Notes under the pieces: model-generated
What the model was told of the DNA's origin: nothing
Databases searched by the model: none
Seen by the model: the letters and a program-made list of their open reading frames with translations, nothing else
DNA from: Platerodrilus igneus
Taxonomy: Eukaryota; Arthropoda; Insecta; Coleoptera; Lycidae
NCBI GenBank assembly: GCA_036346225.1
Contig: JARFIW010001111.1
Location: 1-64,000, forward strand
Direction of reading: 5' to 3'
DNA length: 64,000 nt
Position numbers and translations under genes: made by a program
Part shown: piece by piece, positions 56,319-64,000 of the stretch
Position numbering within the stretch: the stretch's first letter is position 1
Layout: each line of letters begins with the position of its first letter

Positions 56319-58180
56319 AGACGTGATAAAAGAGTCACGAAAGGTCATTGAAACCCAAATTCCACAAATAAATCCCACCAAGATACAAAAGAATCTGGAA
56401 AAATCAAAACTTCCAAAAACTCATGGCCACACCCTGTATAATACGAGCTTACTTTAAACCAAGCAAAAAAATGCAATTTCGTGTGTATAAATAATCACCG
56501 TGTATGATATAAGCGTATTGTAAATATATAGCAATTAATGTGCAGTAGTAAAAAAAACACAATTCCGTGTTTTTAAATAATCACTTTGAGATAAATACAA
56601 AGTCGTTTATATTCACTTATTATTATAAAAAAATTACATTTCCCATTGCATAATTTAGCATAAAAATCATATCAATCTTGTTAAAAACTAACGCCTAATC
56701 TTAATTTTGTGTATTAAATCACGGTTTACCGTGAAAGCACATATTTTCTATACAAATGCAACCCGTTTGCATTATAAAGCCATTAAAGCTTTAAATTAAT
56801 CAGATACATTGATTTTTGTATGACATAAATGTATTTTAAATAAAGAATTTTCTGGAATATACGAGATTAAGAAGGAATTTTCAGGAGAACACGTCAGTTA
56901 AAAAGAAATGGCATAAACTCATTATAAACAAAACGTTTATTATATGGAACATTAAAAACCAATAAAATATGATAAAAATGTCGATAAGAACACGGTTTAA
57001 TAGCCTTATGTATTAGTGAGGGAGACCACAAACCATTAACTGGAGGTGTTAGAGAAAGATGTCCACATAAATTAACACACTAACGAGGTAATAAAATGTG
57101 GCGATTTGAACGCTAATGAGGAATTCCCAGAACCTTGCGTCAGATAGATGTGTAGTCTATTGGAATAGAGTCACGTAAACACTCGTACATTATAGAAAAG
57201 AGATAATTTTTATATATAAACAGAAGCAATCAACACTGCAAATCAATTGATAAATTCATGTCGACCGAGCAATATGTAAAGAATTTAGAAGATATTTTGA
57301 AGGATGCAGTACACATACCATAAATTAATAATTACAATGTAACAGTGAATAAAGAAGTAAATGTTAAAGCCAAAACAACCTGCAAAGCTTACATATGAGT
57401 TTGAAAGTATTAAATATAATTATTGCAATATACAATAAAGAGGGAAAATTTTCGGTACTATGCTAATTTAAATTAATTACTTGGATGGAGATTTAAGCAA
57501 ATGCAGGATTTTGTAAACTGGGATTTGAACGTCAATTTAAAGTGAAGCCAATAAGCCGAAGTTATTTAATACTGTTAATTACGAATTGGAGACGCGCTTT
57601 GTGGATCTCTGCAAGAATTACTTTTAAAATATTGTTTGTAACTGATATTTGAGTGTTTGTCATTTAAATTTAAGCTAGAATAAGTTCTAATCATTTTATT
57701 TTTGTAAGGGTATATTCACCAGGACGTTTGTGGTCAGAGTTCGAATCACACTGATTTTTTTATTGATTATCTGTTAAGGATTTTTTGGCCAAACAAACCT
57801 TACAAGCATGGGAATCAAAGCCAGGTAAACTATCCATAGGCGGAGAAATTTAGTACTGTAAATTTAAACCTAGATAAGTGAGAGACATTTTGATAATTAA
57901 ATAAATAAGTATTTGTTAGAAATAATTTTATGCTTGAAAAAGATTATGTTGTAAATGTTCTATATATTTTTTTTGTACGAGAGAACGAAATTTTTGAGTG
58001 TATAGATGCCTTATGATATTACTGTGTTTGATTTTGTTTTATAAACTTTGGAATTTCCGTTAAGCTAGCCAGGCAAAGTAAAATTAGAAAGAAAGATAAA
58101 TCAGAAATTTCAAATTATACCATTTGCTGTGTCTGTATAACAGCCCCCTTTTAGCGATGCGTCAACGGCAACCGTTGTCA
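56319..58180. other. No recognised gene; scattered short repeat motifs
   Basis: ACACCCTGTATAATACGAG at 56424 resembles the head of the 2 kb family but no body follows. AATAATCACCGTGTAT at about 56487 recurs near 58270. Otherwise AT-rich and stop-rich. No upstream PDI exon was recognised on the minus strand. Confidence 0.35.

Positions 58181-58220
<40 letters not shown>
58181..58220. repeat. (TA)n microsatellite
   Basis: A TA run of about 38 bp preceded by TTGTCACATCA, a weak version of the CACAGCAA motif seen before other (TA)n tracts in this window. Confidence 0.95.
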
Positions 58221-58222
<2 letters not shown>

Positions 58223-58519
58223 CTCAAATTTAGACCAGGGTAGAAAATTAATTAACGACATCAAATAATTTTAATCACCGTGTATAAGGAAGCTTTGGGA
58301 AAAAGTACGCGTAATTAAAGGCCTACTGTGAAGATTTAAATCATTCAATTAGAATGTAGGGTTTGTATAGAATTTTATTAGATAATACGCGTTATTAAAA
58401 CGTGGAGCATACAAATTTATTCGTTTCATTAAAAATAAGGGATTTAAATTATTCACTAGACGCTTTCTATAAAAAGAAGCAGTATTAAAATGCTCAACTT
58501 GTATGTAATTTAATTATTC
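58221..58519. other. Spacer before repeat copy B
   Basis: It includes TAGACCAGGGTAGAAAA, a motif found inside copies A and C, so it may be a rearranged piece of the same family. No coding sequence. Confidence 0.35.
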
Positions 58520-60262
58520 TAAGTATAAAGAAACAAATAGAAATTACGTGCAAAATTTATATTAAGTAATTCAATTTTTAAGTAACGAGTATTAAACAAA
58601 ATGTACAAATAATAATTAATATTTAATTAGGATTCGCTAAAAATTAAAGGGTAGAAGCCAATGCCATTCATTATTATTTTAATTGGAGTTAATTGAACCA
58701 TTAGTAATATATAATATGCATAAAAGCTTTTAAAACCCCAATAATATTCAAATCGTAGAAGTGTTATTTAAAGTATTACGATTGAACACCTGCGCATTTT
58801 TAAATGTAAAATTCTAATAAATTCGAGCTGATAAACTTGCACCACTAGGACCAAGTTAGAAAAAGACAGATAAAATGCGCAAGGCAGAGACACAGATAAT
58901 AAAAGGCGTGATTTGAGCAACGTCACGAGGAAATGAGTGGTTGAAATAAGTTGCAGATATGAGAGGTGAAAACACAACAATTTCTATACAAAATTAATTA
59001 GTTGTTCTCGGACGTGTTTGCGAGCCGTGTAAAAATTTCTTAGATTTAACTGGCACGAGTGCAAAAATTTAGTAGAATCGCTGTGCCGGACTGTCGAAAA
59101 ATGAACAGAGAATGCGAAATTCTGAAAATTGTCCGTTGAGGGACAAATCCGACATGTAAGCAAGGCTGTTATATAAACCCGGACTTTAAACAGTTTCGCT
59201 CTCTTAGATTTTCGATTTTGATTCAATACTTTAAACAGTTTGCTCTTATATTTTTTGATTATTGAATACTTTAGAACAGTTTGCTCTTTACGTGCTACGA
59301 TACAACTTATTATGCATTAGTGCACTTAGAAAAGATAGATAAGTAGCGATAAATAAATACATTTAAGTATGCAGCTTTGTATAGCGTGAACGAATTATGA
59401 ATTGCTTTGCTAATTTTCGGGGATATACATAGATGAGTTCCTGAGATGTCCTGAACCAATTTAGACGAATGGTGGTGTACAAAAATTTTAAAAGCGTTCA
59501 GAATCTGAAGCTGTAAACATAAACCAGCTGGAATAGTGGAATTAGCAAGTCCGATGTGCATTGAAGCGACGAGTGCAGTAACCTTCAGGTAAATTATACT
59601 ATTTTGTTCGAACTTTGATGTTTTGGTGTGTGTTGGATATCTTTATAATTTGTTTGATAAAAAAATGGACAGTAGTGAATTTCTATAAACAACAAATTTT
59701 TAATTTTAAGGTGAAATTTTCTTGTATAAGTAGAAAGGAGTATTTAGCAGTTTATGTTTTGATTATGATGAAAATTTGGGTCTGTCTTTGAGCTCAATTA
59801 GACTAACCTGTTTAATTAACGTAAAGGGGTGGGAGATGCTCCCTTTTATTCAGACTCAGGTCTGCAAATATTGTGAAATTAATTAGTATGCATCCTACAA
59901 GGACTTTAATTCTGGATGAAAATTAAAAATGATGACAAATTTAAACTTGAAATTTTATGATACTGAAATTTATGCTGAAATTTAATTTTGAAATTTTAAT
60001 GTATTATGAATATTGATGTAAATAGAGTTAACGTTAATGTTTGTGGTAGGAATGTGTTTGTTTAATTTTATGAATGAGGATGAAAGTTTTAACTAGGTGA
60101 GCAGCCGAGACGGAAAGAGTAAAAAGGCGACTATCTGAAAAGATTCAACAGGGCGAGAATCACAGCAAATCTTGATGCCCAATTCGAGAGGCTCGAATAT
60201 TTTTTTTTACTCTGGTGAGGCTTTTTGTAGGTTTCACAGCATAATTTAGGCACATTTCACAG
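58520..60262 (+). repeat. 2 kb LTR-like repeat, copy B
   Basis: The head at about 58520 (AAGTATAAAGAAACAAATAG, then AAATTACGTGC) matches the head of copy C closely for about 230 bp, including GGTAGAAGCCAATGCCATTC. Later landmarks are GAACACCTGCGCATTTTTAA, a TATAAACC box at about 59172 followed by three AACAGTTTGCTCTT-like repeats (59188-59290), a TTCAGGTAAATTA site at about 59585 and the tail GATGCCCAATTCGAGAGGC then TTTCACAGCAA before (TA)n. The length is 1.74 kb, with internal deletions relative to C. Confidence 0.7.
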
Positions 60263-60286
60263 CAATATATATATATATATATATTA
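60263..60286. repeat. (TA)n at the end of copy B
   Basis: A TA run of about 22 bp directly after CACAGCAA. Confidence 0.95.
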
Positions 60287-60342
60287 TAGTGGTTTTAAAG
60301 GATTAAAAATAAATACAAATGAAGCAATTTCAAAACACCCTG

Positions 60343-62296
60343 TATAAAAGAACAAACGGAAATTACGTGCGAAATTTATATTAATTTAATTCAATTTTTA
60401 AGTAATGGGTATTAATCAAATTGTACAAATAATAATTAAAAATTTAATAGCTTTGCAAAGAATTAAATGGTAGAAGCCAATGCCATTCATTATTAATTTA
60501 ATTGGATTTAATTGAACAATTATTGATATATAATAAGCATAAAAGCCTGTAAAAACCCAAGGTGAAGACGCGTTGCTAACAAACGGATATATCAGGAGGG
60601 TTGAAATACCATGAAACAAAGCTCGGAGAATTGTATTTAAAACGTTCGTTACGATCGAACACCTGCAAACTTTTAAATGTCAAGTTCTAATAAATTTGAG
60701 TAGATAAACATGCAGATTCTACGTATATTGGAAACGGTTGAATGTTTTAGCATGAAATACTAAACAGGGGTTATTTAAAGTCATGTCGCAAGTCCACGTG
60801 TGTTTAGACAGCAGATGGTCAAGAATATCGATTTTGTTCCACTCAGACCAGGGTAGAAAGGGACAGAGAAAACGCATAAGCATGCGACCACAATAGTAGA
60901 GGAGGGATTTGTGAAGCGTCACTAGGTCTACGATTGGTCGATATGTTAGTTTGATTTGAAACAAGCACGAGGATAGTGTAGCGTGATATTCTTGAAATTT
61001 TATAACAAGGTATTGAAATTCGCGGATTTGAAAATGGAGTTGAGTGCAAAATTGCCAGAATGTGTGGTGTTAACAGGGGATTTCGCGTTAAGCAGGTATG
61101 AAGAGGTTACATTCGGAGTGTATAAATGCTTTTAGAGAACGTGGTGAGAGCCCTTAAGTTTTCGATCGCTCCAAACAAAGTAATCAAAGTATCACGAGTT
61201 GTAAGTACTACTAAATCAGTTGAATTATATTACATGGTGATAGTCTCTTAATTAAATACGCGGATAGTGTGCAGATATTACATTTTAATAGAGATATCAT
61301 CTATAATTATAATCAACTCGTGTCGGGACATTAAGTAACGTGGTTTGAAGCATCTAATTAATGAAGAAGTAATTTTAAATGGAATTTGGAATTTGGTTAT
61401 ACCGGGGAGGCAGCGTTTGCAGTTCAATTTAGATGGAGTTTTTCTAGCAACAGCTAAAAACGACCTGCAGAACGGACAGAAGAAATAGATGGCATCATCC
61501 TCAGAGCAGAGATCTACTATAAATTTCCAGGTAACGATTTGAATTGTGACTTTATAAACTGTGAATATTGGGAGAAAGTATGACAGTGAAATTTCAAGGT
61601 AGTGTGTATTATTTACGTATTGAACTTAATACGTGTAAAAACTTTATTATGGTATTTAACTAGGAAGTTGAAGGTGTCTATAAAGCTTTTAAACGTTCCA
61701 TCAGAACGTGAAATTTTGTGAAGAGTACATGGCTTTGCTTTGTTATTTGTTTTAAAAGTATGCAAATGCATAATTAGCTGGGTTATTCTGAGCTCACCCT
61801 ACCCCAGAGTTTAGTTAGAGTAAAATGAATAAATAAATTATAAAGAATGAATTTTAGAGAAGGTATTATTCAAGGCCCATTTACTCCGGGTACACTTTCT
61901 GTGTTTAATGATTTAAAAATAAAATACTGGACATTATAAAATAAGGTTTTCTGAAGTGTAACGTGATCAATGGAATATGGACTATATTGCATTTCATTTG
62001 TAAATAGTTATAAATAAAAGCTTGTATGTTGGTTGTATTTGAGGTTTTATTGCTAGTGTGTGTGTATGATTGAGAATATGCGAGTGAATCTAGATACCCA
62101 AGAGGAGATCCGAATGAGCTAGCCGAAAGTAGTTGAAGAAGGCCGTTCAACCAAGGAAGAGAGGAAAACGGGTAAGGATAATTTTTTTAAATTAGTTAAT
62201 TTTTGAAAATTTGTTTATTATCAAATATGAAAATTTAATAAAAATTTCGAAAATCATTTATGGTTGGTAAGCATCTTACCCGAGTTCCACGGCAAT
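60343..62296 (+). repeat. 2 kb LTR-like repeat, copy C
   Basis: It starts CACCCTGTATAAAAGAACAA, carries GGTAGAAGCCAATGCCATTC, GAACACCTGCAAACTTTTAA, ATCGATTTTGTTCCACTCAG and CAGGGTAGAAAGGGACAGAG, then TTCGCGTTAAG, GAAGAGGTTACATTCGGAGT and a TATAAAT box at about 61120, the TTTCCAGGTAACGATTTG site at about 61527, ATCTAGATACCCAAGAGGAG, and ends CCACGGCAA before TATATA at 62293. This copy and A are colinear over their whole length. Copies B and C lie head to tail, 60 bp apart. No internal coding region lies between them. Confidence 0.72.
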
Positions 62297-62429
62297 ATAT
62301 ATTATGATCTTGATGAAACTGGTAATTGCTGAAATTGGGATATTGTAGTCTAAATATAAATTAAATAGTGTTTTGCATATACTTAATTAATGATCTGACG
62401 TTTCGACAAGGTTTCTAAAAACTTTAAAA

Positions 62430-62925
62430 TCCACGCTCTGTAATAATGGTTATTCCAAACGATTAGTAAAGAAATTATTATATACAAACATCCATTTTAA
62501 CAGAAACCTAACAAATGATTACAGCAGTAATATTATTTATAAAATAACTTGTTCTTGCAATCAGACTTATATAGGTAACACCATCCAATGATTAAAAAAT
62601 AGACACAACATAGGTCAAATATAAAATTGAGAAACAATAGTGCTCTATTTCAACATATTAATATAATACAACACATCCCAAATTATGAAAAAATTGAAAT
62701 TTTGGATTCTGAAAACAACTACAAAATAAGATTATTTTAAAAATGTATTACATACAAAATGAAGTTAATTCGATGAACTTCAGACAAGACACTCATAATC
62801 TGCATCCAATATACTCTAATTTATACATGATTATACAAAAAAAACAATCAAGAATTCCTGTCCAGCTATTTGTTAAGCTTAACAAATTCATATGTATATG
62901 TCAATATGAAAGACGTATAATTTAA
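62430..62925 (+). pseudogene. Penelope-like GIY-YIG endonuclease remnant
   Basis: The reading gives NNGYSKRLVKKLL (linker helix), then SSNIIYKITCSCNQTYIGNT. The spacing YKIxCxC-x3-YIGxT is the GIY-YIG hallmark in Penelope endonucleases, with the CxC zinc-binding pair. After a TGA and frame changes, LKNRH, NSALFQHI, YEKIEILDSENNYKIRLF and HNLHPIYSNL follow in family order (the N-S-A-L-x-x-H block, the E of LExE-type position replaced by lesions). Inactive. Confidence 0.78.
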
Positions 62926-63079
62926 AATTTATTTTATATAGATTTTTGTATGGTCTATTAACTAACACCAATCCACATGTAAATAATAACTTATAATATT
63001 TATTCATTAATAATTAAGTAAGTACCTATGTCATAATTTTAATTTGTCTATTAAATACTATATTAATGTTGTAATATTT

Positions 63080-63110
63080 TTGAAAAAGGCAATAAACCTT
63101 GCCGAAACGT
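63080..63110 (+). ncRNA. Hammerhead-ribozyme-like hairpin of the Penelope-like element
   Basis: TTGAAAA-A-GGCAA-TAAACC-TTGCC-GAAACGT: a heptamer similar to CUGANGA, a perfect 5-bp stem and the GAAAC core strand. Hammerheads of this minimal type are described in Penelope terminal repeats. Two changes in the heptamer suggest a weakened or dead ribozyme. Confidence 0.5.
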
Positions 63111-63204
63111 CAGATCATTAATTAAGTATATGCAAAACACTATTTAATTTATATTTGGACTACAATACCCCAATTGCAATTACCAGTTTCATGAAAATCA
63201 TAGC

Positions 63205-63206
<2 letters not shown>

Positions 63207-63258
<52 letters not shown>

Positions 63259-63260
63259 AA
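63207..63260. repeat. (TA)n followed by (GA)n
   Basis: A TA run to about 63242, then GAGAGAGAGAGAGAAAGAG. It forms the right flank of the Penelope-like insertion. Confidence 0.95.
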
Positions 63261-63310
63261 GAGAAGAATAATACACATTTGGAATGCAAATGCATGATTA
63301 ATATATATTA

Positions 63311-63652
63311 ATAGTTTTTAAGATGAAATGATGTCTGTATTATCTGAACGTTGCAAAATGGATGATCAAGTTATTAGTACATGAATTATGTATATAACTA
63401 GTTTCAATTTCCTTAAATGCAAGACGTAATTGAAAATCGGTAACAAGAGCCAAGCTTCAGTAGTATTAATTATAACAACATCTAAACAATTGGGCTAGAT
63501 AGCTCAATTGATTAGAGCGCTGATCCGGAAAATCAGAGGTTGCAGGTTCAAATCCTGCTGTAGCCGTTCTGTTAGTGGTTTTCAATTACTAGTTCGATTT
63601 GAAATGGTAATTCAACTTTACATACAAAGTTGGGTTTTCATTTCATCTTAAA

Positions 63653-63658
<6 letters not shown>
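63311..63658 (+). mobile_element. Small inverted-repeat element carrying a tRNA-like sequence
   Basis: Perfect 21-bp inverted arms at 63311-63331 and 63638-63658 (ATAGTTTTTAAGATGAAATG plus A). AT-only sequence flanks both sides. Length about 348 bp. It contains an apparently folded tRNA-like sequence at 63493-63565. It could be a TA-targeting MITE into which a tRNA-derived SINE inserted, or a composite element. Confidence 0.6.
63493..63565 (+). tRNA. tRNA-like sequence (probably SINE head or tRNA pseudogene)
   Basis: It folds as a full cloverleaf: acceptor GGCTAGA/TGTAGCC (one mismatch), D arm GCTC/GAGC, anticodon stem CTGAT/ATCAG, variable AGGTT, T arm GCAGG/CCTGC with loop TTCAAAT. The anticodon loop is CCGGAAA, which would give GGA (Ser), but position 33 is C instead of T, the long variable arm of tRNA-Ser is missing, and serine identity is unlikely. 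Boxes A and B are intact, so Pol III transcription is possible. Best read as a tRNA-derived retroposon head. Confidence 0.6.

Positions 63659-63693
<35 letters not shown>
63657..63693. repeat. (TA)n microsatellite
   Basis: A TA run of about 36 bp joining the small inverted-repeat element to a reversed CAATAGC-type tail. Confidence 0.95.
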
Positions 63694-63696
<3 letters not shown>

Positions 63697-64000
63697 CTAT
63701 GAGGAAGGGGTTATTTAGGGGCGTATTGAGTCGTAAGGGTCGCGTAATAAATGTAAATAACAATAAGAATTAGAAAACTGCATTTATTTAGCATGAAAAT
63801 AGATAATTCACATATTATGCAAACAGCAAGCATTTAACACCCTGTATAAAGACCGTAATTAACTTTAATTAATGCCAGTAAGCATATCTTTCAATAATAG
63901 AACACATATTCAGCAGTGAGATAATTATACATGCAATTAAACTACTTCAAGCATTCATAAATTTATAAACAAATAGATAAGATAAAACCTAGTAAGTCTT
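63694..64000. repeat. Partial pieces of the 2 kb repeat family
   Basis: The left edge TTGCTATGAGG after (TA)n is the complement of the CATAGCAA tail motif, and TTTAACACCCTGTATAAAGA at about 63835 is the head motif in plus orientation. No complete unit fits in between; the window ends here. Confidence 0.45.

Larger units (their letters stand above)
62297..63206 (+). mobile_element. Penelope-like element, short, with 112-bp inverted ends
   Basis: The left end (62303-62414) and right end (63095-63206) are inverted copies containing GATGAAACTGGTAATTGC, AAATTAAATAGTGTTTTGCA and GATCTGACGTTTCG. Between them is a GIY-YIG coding remnant. The element interrupts a TA tract at the end of repeat copy C: ATATAT precedes it and a 36-bp TA run follows. 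Penelope-like elements are known for inverted or tandem partial terminal repeats. Reverse transcriptase is absent, so this is a 5'-truncated copy plus an inverted piece. Confidence 0.8.

Noticed and set aside
56085..56381. Cys/Val-rich and His/Thr-rich ORFs
   Set aside because: Translation of the (CA)n microsatellite in several frames.
63493..63565. A functional tRNA-Ser(GGA) gene
   Set aside because: No long variable arm, C instead of T at position 33, an acceptor mismatch and a location inside a small inverted-repeat element; a SINE or pseudogene is more likely.

Overview
The window is AT-rich eukaryotic, almost certainly arthropod (probably insect) DNA. It is dominated by a satellite array and by old transposable elements nested in each other. 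The only confidently recognised host gene is the 3' end of a protein disulfide isomerase (PDIA3/ERp57-like) on the minus strand (exons 49890-50132 and 50185-50416, stop codon and poly(A) signal included). The combination of Jockey, RTE-like, Tx1-like and Penelope-like retroelements with BED-finger hAT, ZMYM-type hAT and Tigger/pogo transposons fits an insect; species cannot be named from this.

Layout. 1-10640: about 66 head-to-tail copies of a 159-162 bp satellite, with one diverged edge copy. 10720-14820: intergenic, with a Tc1/mariner transposase scrap (-) and a SWIM-type, MULE-like scrap (+). 15060-20000: a nearly full-length but dead Jockey-type LINE (+), whose TGT-repeat tail abuts a 5'-truncated 5S rRNA sequence. 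21626-33625: a nested block. A BED-finger hAT carries a Tigger (TA target duplication); an RTE-like LINE (-) lies against the hAT; a second hAT (26670-30407, 8-bp duplication CACACTTC) sits inside the LINE's 3' end; a tRNA-derived SINE separates that LINE fragment from another RTE-like copy. 34100-40000: small tandem repeats, a (TA)n tract, a ~2 kb LTR-like repeat (-) and an adjoining gag/protease without visible reverse transcriptase. 43200-46420: two Penelope-like fragments. 49500-56320: an isolated primer-binding-site-like motif, the PDI exons, and a Tx1-like LINE lying between two (CA)n blocks in a PDI intron. 58180-64000: two more ~2 kb repeats in tandem, each ending in (TA)n, a Penelope-like element with inverted ends and a hammerhead-like hairpin inserted at such a (TA)n, and a small inverted-repeat element carrying a tRNA-like sequence.

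How it fits together. Nothing here forms an operon-like or pathway-like system. The informative part is insertion history: target duplications and nesting give a partial order of events, and several unrelated elements abut simple repeats ((CA)n for the Tx1-like LINE; (TA)n for Penelope-like elements and the 2 kb family). All transposon reading frames examined are interrupted, so these are best treated as relics. I found no convincing previously undescribed coding system; the best leads are the repeat-targeting junctions and the (TA)n-ended 2 kb family with its RT-less gag/protease.
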